Source of the DNA: Closterium sp. NIES-65
Taxonomy: Eukaryota > Streptophyta > Zygnematophyceae > Desmidiales > Closteriaceae
Length of the DNA: 64,000 nucleotides
Assembly: GCA_948144175.1 (NCBI GenBank)
Contig: CANXME010002127.1
Span: 868,001 to 932,000 of the forward strand
Reading direction: 5' to 3'
This document shows, in pieces, positions 1 to 11,542 of the stretch; within the stretch, counting starts at the first letter, position 1, and each line of letters opens with the position of its first letter. The notes under the pieces were generated by a model. The model did not search any database and was not told the origin of the DNA. It was given only the letters and a program-made list of their open reading frames with translations. Made by a program: the position numbers and the translations under genes.

Positions 1-254
1 GGGAAGAAAAACTGCCGCACGCCACGGGGCGTGCGGCACAGAGAGTAGCAGTGGAAGTTGCAGCGGAAGCAACGAGGTGGTGAGCCCACCCACAGGATCG
101 ATCCAAGGGGATCGACCTGCTCTGATAGCATGTGAAAATTTAAAAGAAAGAAGAGGATTGCACTAGCAAGAATGAGGATACAAATAGCAAACCCTAGAAG
201 GGTTGTACTCGCTATAGAGCACCCCAATACAGGCTAGAGCATAATATTCTGACA
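1..254 (-). mobile_element. E0: 5' end of a small copia-type LTR element, cut by the window edge
   Basis: Read on the minus strand, an LTR (131-254) is followed by a PBS (TGCTATCAGAGCAGG, a one-base variant of the usual tRNA-iMet site) and then about 120 bp of leader. The leader contains a GC-rich palindromic stretch around 14-38 that also occurs in the leader of E3 near 17240. LTR and leader therefore place E0 in the same family as E3 and E6, which are short and non-coding. The rest lies to the left of the window, so coding content is unknown. It interrupts the old copia C0, whose surviving sequence starts at 255. Confidence 0.8.
131..254 (-). repeat. 5' LTR of E0
   Basis: On the minus strand it runs TGTCAGAAT...TTTTCACA, matching the E6 LTRs (35592-35768, 36961-37137) in both ends and core, though shortened in the middle. 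It is flanked by a PBS on the internal side. Confidence 0.85.
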
Positions 255-329
255 GATGTCACGGGCGGATTTCGTGGGGACCGAGCCTTCGCTTCGGCAG
301 CAGATGAAGCTGATTGGGATGAGCAGAAC

Positions 330-2211
330 GTGGACGGAGCTTCAGAGGAAGCCGGGCCTCTTCCATACTGCTCAATGGACATCCCCATGGACGGCGACAA
401 CCCTCGCGAAAGTGTCAACGCCGAAGTCTATTATGACTTCGCCGACAACGGTTACGTTACACCCCAACTAGTCGACACCAACGTCTCCGAACGCATAGGG
501 CCCAATTCCTTACCTGGTCTAGAAGCGGGAGATGAAGCAGCTTATCCCGAAGATGCAAATCTTCCCCGCTACATACAGAGTGGGCTGCAGATACTGGGAC
601 TCGTCACCGTTGTCTACGGAGCAGCGCCACTTAAGGAGCCTGCCACAGTTGAGCAGGCTCTGGGGGGGGAGCACAGGGAAAAATGGCGTGAAGCCATGGA
701 CAGAGAATTAAAAGCGCTGGAAGACCGCAACACCTGGAAAATCGTATCGGAGTGGCACGCAACAAAACCGTTCTCACCGGAGAATGGGTCTTCCGCGTGA
801 AAACGAAAGCCGGCGGAACCATCGACAAGTTCAAAGCACGCTGGGTCATACGCGGCTTCGATTAGGAGCACGGACGAGACTTCACCGAAACCTTCGCGCC
901 AGTTAGCGGACACACCTCCATTGCAAATTCTCCTCGCGATCGCCGCCATTAAGCGGAAGAAACTCCGCCAAATCGACGTCGCCGAAGCTTTTTTGTACGC
1001 TCCCGTCGACGCTGGGATCTTTGTCGAACAACTATGCAGCTCTAACGCAAACCCCAATCAAGTCTGTCAGCTGCTGAAATCAATGTATGGCATCAAGCAA
1101 GCCCCGAGGCTGCGGCAGCAGTATCGTCATGCCCGACTAATTCGCATCGGATTCTGCCAACTACCGCATGATCAAGGAATGTACCGACTCACTAAAGGGA
1201 CCGACTACATCTTGCTCATCGTTTACGTAGACGACCTACTCTACATCGGCTCAACTGACGACATCACAACTTAGTTTGAAAGGGAGCTGTAGCGGGACCT
1301 CATGCTCACAGTCTCGTCTATAGTGACTCAGTACCTCGGACTCAACATACAAGAAGGGGAGAACGCGATCTATCTCAGTGCCGCAAAATACGCCGACACC
1401 ATCACCAAGCGCTTCGGACTAACTCCAGCTACCATCACCACGGCATATCGCTACACCGACGGAAATCGCAAGGAAGCCTTAGCTCTGCTAAAACCCGCCG
1501 GTATTCGCGACTACCAACGAAAGCTAGGTTGTCTACTCTACGCAGCCGTTACTTGCCGTCTGGACCTATCTTACTCAGCTAGCCAACTCGCCACCTACCT
1601 CAAGAAGCCTGAAGCAGATCACATGGCCGAACTGACAGCGCCCTCCACTACCTTGTCAGCACCCCGACAATCGGCTTGACCTACCACAAAAGCGGAACTA
1701 CGATGCCCAAGCTAATCGGCTATGTGGATGCTGATCACGCCGGCAATTCTAACAATAGGCGATTGCGCACCGGCTACATCTACCAACTTGAGCCTATCGG
1801 CCCTATCTCATGGCAGTCGAGCAAACAAGAATTAATCGCTCTCTCCTTAGCTCAAGCAAAATATATCGCACTCTACTCAGCCACCGAGGAAGGATTGTAC
1901 CTTCGCGAACTACTGGAAGAAGCGAAGTTGGCTCAGTTACCCAGCTTCTCCGTGTTCTGCGACAATCAATAAGCCATTCGCATAGCGAACAAGAACGGGT
2001 TTGCAAATCGAACAAAGCACATCGCCCTCTGGTACTTCTTCGTGAAAGACGAAATCGAGAAGGGGAGACTCGAGCTATCTTACTGTCCTACATCCGAAAT
2101 GGCAGCCGATTACTTGACCAAGAAACTCGGAAAGCAGAAGTTCGAGTACTGCATGCTGTTGACTGGACAAAGCCAAGTCATTAGCAGCGACACTCCAGAA
2201 GTGAAGGGGAG
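330..2211 (+). pseudogene. C0 pol remnant: copia reverse transcriptase and RNase H, broken
   Basis: Reverse transcriptase (RVT_2-type) copies element RNA to DNA and RNase H removes the RNA strand; here both are decayed. Visible in order: an RT N-terminal block with EKWREAMDRELKALE near 675-720; a WVIRGFD block followed by a stop near 862; an RT palm with the catalytic YVDD near 1222-1233; then a stop and frameshift near 1270-1300. The RNase H part has GYVDADHAG near 1715-1745, an EL..LSLAQA block, a stop after FCDNQ near 1970, and ADYLTKKLG near 2105-2130. The reading frame changes at least three times. It differs strongly in sequence from the GC-rich copia family of the rest of the window. 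Confidence 0.85.
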
Positions 2212-2333
2212 TGTAGGAAACAAATAATTTAAACGCTCATCTGTCGAAACAATAGACTCCAAACGAGTCAAATCTAGCGAAGCAACAGCGAGTACACCGA
2301 GGAGGTTGACAGAAAGTAACAGCTAGAGGTTAC
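2212..2333 (+). repeat. C0 3' LTR, left part
   Basis: Begins TGTAGGAAACAAATAA directly after a purine-rich tract and the end of the RNase H frame. It is interrupted by E1, and the E1 target duplication GTTAC is at 2329-2333. Confidence 0.65.
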
Positions 2334-2458
2334 AGTGAAGAATGAGGAATGAATGAACTAGCAAGCAGGTGGGTACAAGTAGGAAAACCTAGAAATGTTG
2401 TACCCCATATAGTCTACCCCACTACAGCCTACACAGACTATAGCATATAAGTTTGACA
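2334..2458 (-). repeat. E1 3' LTR
   Basis: Matches 11543-11667. Followed on its inner side by the polypurine tract (ATGGGGGTG on the minus strand). Flanked by GTTAC. Confidence 0.9.
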
Positions 2459-2689
2459 CACCCCCATAGGCAAAGTGGGGGAGAACAAGAGGTCACAAGA
2501 CCAGTCAAGCAAAGCAAAGCAAGCTCAGGGTGGATCACAACGTCACCACACAATCCGAGCACAAGAGCAAGGCCAAAAGGCCAGTTCACATGCAAGATCA
2601 TATATAAAGGTAAACAAGCAAGTGCAGGTATAGAAAGATCACAGTACAAGCAAGGTCAAGAAGTGAGCAAGTGAGGCCAAGTAGGCACA

Positions 2690-3946
2690 AGACCTAGCAT
2701 CGTACAGAAGCACCAGGCGGAAGTGCCTTGGTAAAGATATCAGCAGTGTTGGCCTCAGAGGTCACCTAAGCAAGGCGCAGCTGACCACGCTGCTGCAGCT
2801 CACGAGCAAGGAAGTAGCGAAGAGCAATGTGCTTTGTTCTGTGCTCTAGACTGTGCTCCCGACACAAGGCCAGCATGGCCTTGTTGTCTACGTACAGAAC
2901 TGGAGGAGAACGAGGCGGCTCTCCTAGGTCAGTCAGCAGATAGGTGAGCCAGCGTAGCTCCTGTGCAGCCATGGCCCCCGCGTAGATCTCAGCCTCACAG
3001 CTGGAGCCGAGGACAGAAGACGAGCAGGTTGACCGCCACAAAACAGAGCCGGAGCCAAGGCTGAAGGTGTAACCCTGTGACAACCGCTGCGTAGCCTGGT
3101 CGTAAGCCCAAGAAGCGTCTGCGTGACCTGTGAGGACCACTCAACGTCGCCCTCCAAGCACTAGCCCCATGCCCGACGTACTGCACAAGTAGCGCAACAC
3201 CCTCTTTGCTGCAGCCATGTGCTCTGGTCGGTGTCTCCCAGGAGCAACATAGCGTGCCAATATGCTGAGAGGGTATGCAAGGTCAGGTCGTGTGCAGGTC
3301 ATCAGGTACATGAGGCAGCCAACAAGCTCTGGGTACGGGCCACTCGGCTGTACGGACTCATCCAAAGGCAGAGCTGAGAGCGAGTGGCGAGTAGACAGAG
3401 GAGTGGCCTGAGGGTGAGGAGTACGTGAAGTCGAAGTGCTTAAGGACCTGCTGCACCATGTGTGACTGACTCAGGGTAATGGTGCGCTGTGCTCTGTCCC
3501 GGGTGATCTGCAAGCCAAGGTAGCTGCGCAGTTCACCCAGGTCTGTGCACGTGTGTCTCTTCTGCAGCTCGGACTTCACGTGGGCTAGTCCAGCAGTGTC
3601 AGCAGTGGCAAAGACCAAGTCGTCGACATACACGAGGATGTAGAACGGCGGCAAAGAGGTGTCAGTGCGCAGAAACAACGACGGGTCGGCAGTAGAAGGA
3701 GCAAACCCAAGAGCCGCAAGTGTAGTCCTCAGTGTGTCGTGCCACTCACGGGGCGCCTGGCGGAGGCCGTAGACTGGCCGCCGGAGGCTCCACTGGGTAC
3801 CAGGGGGAAACGACCCAGTGAAGCCAGGTGGGTGGCGTAGCTAGATCTCCTCGTACACGCTGCCCTGCAGGAAAGCTGTGCTGAAGTCAAGAGAGTGAAG
3901 CTCGTAGTCGCGCTGAGCGGCTATCTGCAGCAGCACCCAAAGAGTG
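2690..3946 (-). pseudogene. E1 pol, 3' part: RT palm and RNase H, broken
   Basis: Minus-strand remnant that continues from 8142 once E2 is removed. Reading 3946 to 2690: the RT block HSLDFSTAFLQGS near 3890, a stop in the next block near 3841, then WSLRRPVYGLRQAPREWHD near 3790-3735. The catalytic YVDDLVFAT lies near 3625-3600, and LGELRSYLGLQITRD near 3540-3500. A frameshift occurs near 3400, then the RNase H blocks TGHADASWA near 3130-3105, SSCEAEIYA near 3000-2975 and YVDNKAMLAL near 2895-2865. The last part (from about 2766) has a stop where other copies read through into VASEANTADVFTKAL. It is about 90% similar by eye to E2 and E8. Confidence 0.85.
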
Positions 3947-4075
3947 TGTGGAGAAAGGAAAACAGGAATCAAATGACTAAGGAAAGATTGGGTACAAATA
4001 CAACCCTAGAAACCCTGTACCCCATATGTGCTACCCCACTATAGCCTACAGCAACTATGTCATATAAATCTGACA
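3947..4075 (-). repeat. E2 3' LTR
   Basis: TGTGGAGAAAGG...AATCTGACA on the plus strand, identical by eye to 8013-8141. Left TSD GAGTG. Confidence 0.93.
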
Positions 4076-4281
4076 CACCCCCATAGGCAAAGTGGGGGAG
4101 AACAAGGGGTCACAAGACCAGTCAAGCAAAGCAAAGCAAGCTCAGGGTGGATCACAAAGTCACCACACAGTCCGAGCACAAGAGTAGGGCCAGAGGCCAG
4201 TTCACATGCAGGAGTACAGACATATATATAAAACTAGACAAGCAATAGCAGGCATATATATATGTCACAGTACAAGTGAAG

Positions 4282-7200
4282 TCAAGAGGAGAGCAAGTGA
4301 GGCAAGACAGGCACAAGACCCAGCTGGGTGCAAAAGCGCTGATGGTCACAAGGCGCGAGTGCCTTGGTGAACACATCAGCAGTGTTGGCCTCAGAGGCCA
4401 CGTACGCAAGTCGCAGCTGACCACGCTGCTGCAGCTCACGAGCAAGGAAGTAGCGGAGAGCAATGTGCTTCGTTCTGTGCTCCAAGCGCTGCTCTCGACA
4501 CAAGGCCAGCATGGCCTTGTTGTCTACGTACAGCACTGGAGGAGAACGAGGCGGCTCTCCAAGGTCAGTCAGCAGGTAGGTGAGCCAGCGAAGCTCCTGT
4601 GCAGCCATGGCCCCGGCGTAGATCTCAGCCTCACAACTGGAGCCAAGAACCGAAGACGAGCGAGTAGACCGCCACAAGACAGAGCCGGAACCAAGGCTGA
4701 AGGTGTAACCCTGTGACGACCGCTGCGTAGCCTGGTCGTCAGCCCAAGAAGCGTCCGCGTGGCCGGTAAGGACCACTGGACTCCGCCCTCCAAGCACTAG
4801 CCCCATGCCCGACGTGCTGCACAGGTAGCGCAATACCCTCTTCGCTGCAGCCATGTGCTCCGGTCTGTGTCTCCCAGGAGCAACATAGCGAGCAAGAATG
4901 CTCAGAGGGTATGCAAGGTCAGGTCGTGTGCAGGTCATCAGGTACATGAGGCAGCCAACAAGCTCTGCATACGGACCACTCGACTCTACGGACTCATCCG
5001 AAGGCAGAGCTGAGAGTGAGTGGCAAGTAGGCAGAGGAGTGGCCTGAGGCGAGGAGTACGTGAAGCCGAAGCGCTGAAGGACCTGCTGCACCATGTGTGA
5101 CTGAGTCAAGGTAATGGTGCGACGTGCTCTGTCCCGAGTGATCTGCAAGCCAAGGTAGCTGCGCAGTTCACCCAGGTCTGTGCACGTGTGTCTCTTCAAC
5201 AGCTCGGACTTCACGTAGGCAAGTCCAGCAGTGTCTGCTGTGGCAAAGACCAAGTCGTCGACGTACACGAGGATGTAGAACGGCGGCAGGGAAGTGTCGG
5301 TGCGAAGAAACAGCGACGGGTCAGCAGTAGAAGGAGCAAACCCAAGAGCCGCAAGCGTAGTCCTCAGTGTGTCGTGCCACTCACGCGGTGCCTGGCGGAG
5401 ACCGTAGACTGGCCGTCGGAGGCTCCACTGGGTGCCAGGAGGGAAAGTCCCAGTGAAGCCAGGTGGACGGCGAAGCCAGATCTCCTCGTGCAGGCTACCC
5501 TGCAAGAACGCAGTGCTGAAGTCGAGAGAGTGAAGCTCGTAGTCGCGCTGAGCGGCTATGTGCAGCAGCACCCGAAGAGTAGTCATCTTCGGGGTGGGAG
5601 AGAAGGTCTAAAAGTAGTCAACTCCCTGCCGCTGATTGAAGCCACGAGCAACGTACCGTGCCTTGAAGACAGGTGGAGAGCCGGGCGGCCGCTTCACCCT
5701 GAAGATCCACATGCCACTGACGATGTTCGCCCCAGGAGGGGGAACCGCGTCAACGTAGGTGCCTGTGGACTTCCAGGAAGCCATCTCTGCATCCATAGCT
5801 GCCTGCCACTGAGAGGAGTAGGGACCCTCTACGGCCTCCGCGTAAGAACGCGGAGTCGGGATGTCTAGTGCATCCGGGTCTCCCTCAGGGGCAAGCAGTA
5901 CAGACGCGAGATGAGGTGAAGCAGCCACTAGACACTGTAACTCCTCCTGCCTGTCCTCTAGGACGTCCGTGCCAAGAGCACACTCACCCCCGACGGACGG
6001 AGGACAGACAGACGCAGACTCAGCAACAAGACTAGCAGCGTAGTCGAGACGACAGCGAGCAGCAAAGTCGACGAGCTCAGCGACTAGAGCAGACGCAGCA
6101 GTGGACTCAAAAGAGGGGTCAGTGACGACACTAGCAAGCAGACGCGTGACAGTAGGACTGGCAGCACGAAGAGAGTCCGACTCAGGGTCGGCAAGCGCAG
6201 GAAGAGAGGACTCAGGAGGAGAAGGCAAAGGGGCACGCAGAGGAGCAGTGGACGGACGCAAAGACATCCGGTGCGTGCCAGGGACAGGAGGAGGACGTTG
6301 ACGCGAACTGCGACCACTAGCGCGAGCAGTGCGAACAGGCGACGTGGGACGAGACGCAGGCTCACGACGCTCAGTAAGACCTCCAGTAGGACCAGTGTAA
6401 GGAGAGGGAGCAGGCAGTGGAGAGGAGGGCTCCAGCAGGGACTGCGACTGGACAGGCGGTGGACCCTCTACTGGAGGAGAAAGACCAAAAACCTGCTGTA
6501 GGAGCGGAACGAAGTACGGCCGAGGCCGCGCGGCAGCTCCAGACGCAGCAGGGACAGCACCAGCACCCTCAGCGACAGCACCAGCGCCACCCACACCTCC
6601 AGCGGCAGGACCAACAGCAGTAGGCTCAGCACCAGCGCCCTCAGCAACTCCAGCACCAGGAGGACCCGCAGGTCCAGCAGCTCCGGGACCGGCAGCACCC
6701 GCACCCTCGAAGGTCGAAGAAGCTCCAGCTCCAGCTCCAGCAGCACCTCCAGACTCAGCAGCACGCCTCCAGCGGCGAGCGAACCACTCGCGCAGCTCCT
6801 GTGGAGAGAGGGGCTCCTGGCGAGACGCAGCAGCAGGAGAAACCCCATGCTCAGCAGCTCCAGACGCAGCACCCCCAGGCTCAGCAGCTCCCAGCTCAGC
6901 ACCCCCAGGCTCAGCAGCTCCCGACCCAGCACCCCCAGACCCAGCACCTCCAGGCACAGCACCCCCCGGCTCAGCACCCCCAGGCTCCGCACCCTCCGCA
7001 GTAGCACCCTCAGGCCCAGCACCCCCAGCAGTAGCACCCCCAGGCTCAGCACCCCCGCGCACAGCACCCCCAGAGTCAGCACCCCCAGGCTCAGCACTCG
7101 TGGCAGCACCAGAGTCACCAGTAACCTCGACCGGGTCAACGGCGTCTACCTGGGACACACCTGAGGGGGCAGGAACCTGAGGGGGGAGGGGGTCTACCGG

Positions 7201-7375
7201 GGGGGGAACCGGCACAAGGAAGTCCGGGGGAGGGGGGAGGGAAGGATTGCGGTAGGGGAAGAGACAGTAGAAGGGGACTGACTCGTCGAACGTGACGTCC
7301 TGGGAGGACAGAACACGACGAGAGGAGGGGTGGTAAAACTGCCACCCAGGGGCGTCAGTGGGGAAGCCAAGGAAG
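4282..7375 (-). pseudogene. E2 pol: integrase C-end, linker, RT and RNase H, one in-frame stop
   Basis: One continuous minus-strand frame from near 7215 to the stop at 4282, with a single TAG (5608-5610) where other copies have Gln in VDYFQTFSPTPK. In order: integrase tail (SSQDVTFDESVPFY near 7310-7270, just out of frame), minisatellite linker (GAEPG units, 7105-6860), and REWFARRWRRAAE near 6795-6755. RT N-terminal blocks follow (GMWIFRVKRPPGSP near 5715-5675), then after the stop FSTAFLQGSLHEEIWLRRPP, catalytic YVDDLVFAT near 5260-5235, and RNase H with TGHADASWADDQATQ, SSCEAEIYA, YVDNKAMLAL and NTADVFTKAL. With the single stop the RT/RNase H is the least damaged minus-strand copy in the window. 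Confidence 0.88.
6860..7105 (-). repeat. 15-bp coding minisatellite in E2 linker
   Basis: About 16 units of a CAGGCTCAGCACCCC-type repeat (plus strand), encoding GAEPG/GAELG-type pentapeptides on the minus strand. Confidence 0.85.
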
Positions 7376-8000
7376 GCAGCAGCGGGGGTGGTGGTGGTGG
7401 TGGCAGCAGTGGCGGAGACGGTGGTGGTGGTGCCAGCGGTGGTGGTGGAGGCAGCGGCGGTGGTGGAGGCGGCGGAGGTGGAGGCGGTGGAGGCGGCAGC
7501 GGAGGAGGCGGTGGTGGTGGAGGAGGTGGAGCTGGTTGAGGTGGTACCCAGCAGCGTAGCGGCGGTGGTGGTGGCCAGCGCTCGCAGCGGCAGCAGCAGC
7601 AGCGCTCGCGGGACATCCCTCCGCCTCAGCAGCTTCGTGAGTGGTACGCTGGGCGTCAGAGGGGTGGGGGCACTGGTCCCTGCACCTACGTTCTTCGTTC
7701 TGGCGACCGCGCGGGTGAGCAGTGTGGGGGTGCCCTCGCCACCCAGCGCTGCTTTGGCTGCCTGACAGACGCTTGGCGTCAGCAGTTCCCTGGGGCTAGT
7801 TAGATCCCTCGCTGGGATGAGCTTCTCAGGGCTGGTGTAGCGATCTTTGATCTTGATTTTGATGCTATCCTTGCTGCTATGTATGTTGTGGATTATAGTG
7901 AGGAGAATGAGGGTTACCGTTGTTTCCAGCCCGACCCGGGCATTGGTACTGCTGCGCTAGGTGCTTGTGAGGCTGCTGCTCTAGGTGCCAGTGCGTTTGT
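7376..8000 (+). pseudogene. Inverted gag C-terminus and protease start inside E2
   Basis: Plus-strand sequence within the minus-strand E2. It starts in the glycine-rich gag tail (GGTGGTGGTGG-type codons, 7380-7545), then RDIPPPQQLREWYAGR near 7610-7650. The zinc motif follows (CTYVLRSGDRAGEQC, then H/C spacing degraded by GALATQRC in place of the His), then LTDAWRQQFPGAS and a TAG near 7801. It continues through FDLDFDAILAAMY to PDPGIGTAALGA near 7930-7965, the spacer before the protease. It closely matches E8 43090-43530. It ends in GTGCTCT, which is also the end of the PBS complement, so gag and PBS share a 7-bp overlap at the junction. Confidence 0.88.
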
Positions 8001-8012
8001 GCTCTGATACCA

Positions 8013-8141
8013 TGTGGAGAAAGGAAAACAGGAATCAAATGACTAAGGAAAGATTGGGTACAAATACAACCCTAGAAACCCTGTACCCCATATGTGCTAC
8101 CCCACTATAGCCTACAGCAACTATGTCATATAAATCTGACA
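8013..8141 (-). repeat. E2 5' LTR
   Basis: Preceded by GCTCTGATACCA, the complement of the PBS, and followed by TSD GAGTG. Confidence 0.93.
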
Positions 8142-10731
8142 GAGTGATCATCTTCGGGGTGGGAGAGAAGGTATGAAAGTAGTCAACTCTCTGCCGCTGA
8201 CTGAAGCCTCGAGCCACGTAACGCGCCTTGAAGACAGGCGGAGAACCCGGCGGCCGCTTCACCCTAAAAATCCACATGCCACTGACGATGTTCGCCCCAG
8301 GTGGGGGAACCTCGTCGACGTAGGTGCCTGTGGACTTCCAGGAAGCCATCTCTGCGTCCATGGCTGACTGCCACTTTGAGGAGTAGGGACCCTCGATCGC
8401 CTCAGCGTACGATCGAGGAGTTGGGATGTCTTGTGCATCCGGGTCTCCCTCAGGGGCAATCAGCGTGGACACGACATGAGGCAAAGCAGCAGCAAAACAC
8501 TGGAACTCCTCCTGCCTGTCCTCAAGGACGTCCGTGCTAAGAGCACAGTCACCCCCGACGGACAGAGGACAGACAGACTCAGACTCAACAATAAGACTAG
8601 TAGCGTAGTCTAGACGACAGCGAGCAGCAAAGTCGACAAGCCCAGCAACCAAGGCAGACGCAGCAGTGGACTCAAAGGAAGGGTCAGTGTCAACAGTAGC
8701 CAGGAGACGCGTCACAGTAGGACTGGTAGCACGAAGAGAGTCAGACTCTGGGTCAGCAAGGACTGGAAGAGAGGACTCTGGAGGAGACGGCAACAGGACA
8801 CGCAGAGGAGCAGTTGAAGGACGCAGTGCCATCTGGTGTGTGCCTGGGACCGCAGGAGGACGCGGACGTGAAGCACGACCACTTGTGCAAGCAGCACGAA
8901 TAGGCGACGCAGGACGAGACACAGGCTCATGACGCTCAGCAAGATCTCCAGTAGGACCAGTGTAGGGAGAAGGAGTAGGTAGGGGGGAGGCGGGCTGTAA
9001 CTGTGACCGCGACTGGACAGGCTGTGGACACGCTAAGGGAGGAGCAGGACCAGTAGAGGGCGGGAGACCAAGAACCTGCTCAAGGAGCGGAACGAAGTAT
9101 GGCCTCGGCCACGCAGCGCCTCCAGAACCAGCAGGGACAGCAACAGTACCCCCAGCGGCAGCACCAGCGCCAGCAGCACCTCCAGCTCCAACAGCGCCAA
9201 CTCCAGCACCCTCAGACGCACCAGCGCCAGCAGAACCACCAGCGCCAACACCCCCAGCAGCTCCAGCTCCAGCAGCTTTAGCAGCACCAACTCCAGTAGG
9301 ACCGGCAGCTCCAGTATCGCCAGCAGCTCCAGCAGTACCTCCAGCAAGACTAACTCCAGCAGCCCCAGCAGCACCCCCAGTCCCAGCAGCTCCAGTACCG
9401 CCAATACGAGCACCTCCGGGACCAGCAGCAAAAGTAGTACCTCCAGCTTCAGCAGCACGGCTCTAGTGCCAGGCAAACCACTCGCGCAGCTCTTGCCGAG
9501 AGAGTAGCTCCCGCCTCGACGAAGCACCGCGAGAGACCACACGAGCAGACCCAGCACCCCCAGGCTCCACACCCCCAGGCTCAGCGCCCCCAGGCTCAGC
9601 ACCCCCAGGCTCAGCACCCCCAGGCTCAGCACCCCTAGACTCAGCACCCCCAGGCTCCGCACCCCCAGGCTCAGCACCTCCAGACCCGGCACCCGCAGGC
9701 TCAGCACCTCTAGCAGCACCATAGTGAACAGCTACCTCGACTGGCTCGACAGCGTCTACGTGGGACACACCTGAAGGGGCAGGACCCTGAGGGGGGAGGG
9801 GGTCTAACGTGGGAGGACCTGGCGCAAGGAAGAGCGGCGGCGGGGGGACGGGCGCAGTGCGGTAGGGGAAGAGACGGTAGTTAGGCACCGCCTCGTCAAA
9901 GGTGACATCCTGGGAGGACAGAACACGGCGCGAGGTGGGGTGGTAAAACTGTCACCCAGGCGCGTCAGGGGGGGAAGCCAAGGAAGACGCAGGGAACAGC
10001 ACGGGGGGACAGCTTGTCCGCAGACAAGTCGCGGACAAACGCCCGAGATCCCCAGACCTGAAACGCAGACGCATCGCCAACCTTCCCTGTCCACCGCAAG
10101 GTGGGTGAGGTCTCCGGCAAGGAGACCCGTGGCTGAAGGTTGAGCTGATGCGCTGCGTACTGAACCGCAAACGGCCACAAAAAATGGGGAGCAGCCGCAT
10201 GGATCATGGACATACGAGCAACGTCCATGACCATGCCAATGCGGCGCTCAGCAGTCCCATTTTGCTGTGGAGAGGCCGGAAGCGTGAAGATCTGGCGGAT
10301 GCCCTGTGCACGACAGAAGGCTCCCAGACGGGCAGAGGAAAACTCCCCGCCTCTATCAGAGTGCAAATGCAGAACAAGAAAGTCTGAGCCGAAACTCTCT
10401 CCGAGCTGGAGACGAGCGGCACGGATCCAGTCGATCAACACCTCAGTGACGTCACCCTTGCTGCGCAAGGGGAACACCGTGGTTTAACGCGAGTAGTCGT
10501 CAACCACCAACAGGAAGTAACGCTCGTGACCCTGGCCACGGACGCGGGGAGGGCTCCACACGTCCATGTGAAGAGTCTGCAGCGGAGCCTCTGTCGGAGG
10601 AAACTCGGAGGAGTGAGGGGCGGCGCACTGCCCTATCGTACTGTAGGAACTGCTGGAGGTCATCGACCCAGACCTCAAAGTCGAACAGCACGACCCTCAG
10701 CATCAAAGGTGAGGACACTGGGGGTAGCCGT
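8142..10731 (-). pseudogene. E1 gag-start/integrase/linker/RT N-terminus, with internal deletion
   Basis: From the right: a gag start region whose ATG has become ACG (10729-10731), then about 30 gag residues ending DDLQQFLQYDRA near 10630. This is joined directly to integrase sequence (HMDVWSPP near 10560). The junction shares AGGGC with both parents, so gag, protease and GAG-pre-integrase are missing. Integrase keeps the second Asp (LHSDRGGEF near 10360-10330) and the Glu (QNGTAERRIG near 10260-10230). A stop lies where VDDYSRYTTVF is expected (near 10486). Next come the 15-bp minisatellite linker (9545-9712) and the RT N-terminal blocks WQSAMDAEMASWKS and GMWIFRVKRPPGSP (about 8380-8240), up to the E2 insertion point. 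Confidence 0.85.
9545..9712 (-). repeat. 15-bp coding minisatellite in E1 integrase-RT linker
   Basis: Tandem copies of a 15-mer (plus strand CAGGCTCAGCACCCC) encode GAEPG units on the minus strand. The same array occurs in the same place in E2, E4, E5, E8, E9 and E10 with different copy number. Confidence 0.85.
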
Positions 10732-10740
10732 GACTGCAGT

Positions 10741-11542
10741 GGTCTAGCAAGGAGTGATCTCACCAGTCCGAGTAAGTAGAGCCGGGGCGCGCCGGTAGGA
10801 ATAGTAGCGGCTCGACGGCAGGGTGGCTCGGCGGCTCGGCTGCTGGGCGGCTTGGCAGCTTGGCTGTTGGGCGGCTCGGCTGGTGGGCGGCTCGAGTGCT
10901 GGGCGGCTTTGCGGCTCGGCGGCTCAGCTGCTGGGCGGCTGAGCTGTGAAGGGGCCGGTAGAGGCGGCGACGGGGCCGGTAGAGGCGGCGATGGGGCCGC
11001 GAAGGGCGGCGACGGGGCCGATAGAGGCGGCGACGGGGCCGCGAAGGCGGCGACGGAGCCGCTAGAGGCGGCGACAGGGCCGCGAAGAGCGGCGACGGGG
11101 CCGCTAGGGGCGGCGACGGGGCCACGAAGGGCGGCGAGGTGGTCGCGACGGGCGGCGTCGGGGCCTCCAGGGGCGACGACGGGGCCGTTAGGGGCAGCGA
11201 CGGGGCCGCAGAGGGGCCGTAAGGGGCCTAGAGGGGCGGCGACGGGGCCTAGAGGGGCGGCGACGAGGCCGCAAAGGGGTCGTAAGGGGCCTAGAGGGGC
11301 GGCGACGGGGCCGCTAGGAGCGGCGACGGGGCCGCGAAGGGGCCGCGAGGGGCCTAGAGGGCCGGCGACGGGGCCGCAAAGGATGGCGACGGGGCCACTA
11401 AGGGTGGCGCGAGGGGCCGTGAGAGGGGCCGCTAAGAGAGCGCGACGTGAGGGCGGTCTACGGGGCGCGCCTCGGGTAGGAAAAATCGAGTTAGGTGGTG
11501 GGCCCTGAGAAGCGTTCCCACGAGGGAACCTACTCTATACCA
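10741..11542 (-). repeat. E1 GC-rich leader with tandem repeats
   Basis: Lies between PBS and gag start. It is made of degenerate repeats of GGGGCCGCTAGGGGCGGCGA type on the plus strand. No coding support: long frames here are a product of the composition. A CTGGTGAG sequence near 10757-10765 (minus strand) lies just upstream of gag and resembles a splice donor shared with E4, E8 and E9. Confidence 0.6.

Larger units (their letters stand above)
3947..8141 (-). mobile_element. E2: very young chimeric copia element with inverted gag/protease module
   Basis: LTRs 3947-4075 and 8013-8141 are 129 bp each and identical by eye. The TSD is GAGTG at 3942-3946 and 8142-8146, which restores the E1 RT frame. 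PBS TGGTATCAGAGC (minus strand, 8001-8012) and the hairpin polypurine tract next to 4075 are intact. The minus-strand body carries the end of integrase, the minisatellite linker, RT and RNase H. Between about 7375 and 8000, however, the sequence runs in the opposite direction and is the glycine-rich gag tail, zinc motif and start of the protease region. Gag N-terminus and most of the integrase are missing. LTR identity and a clean TSD show that this rearranged form itself transposed recently, so it was mobilised in trans. Confidence 0.92.

Noticed and set aside
10852-11508. 218-codon plus-strand frame of GAATGPRRA-type repeats
   Set aside because: It is the antisense of the E1 leader repeats; the length is due to GC content and repeat period.
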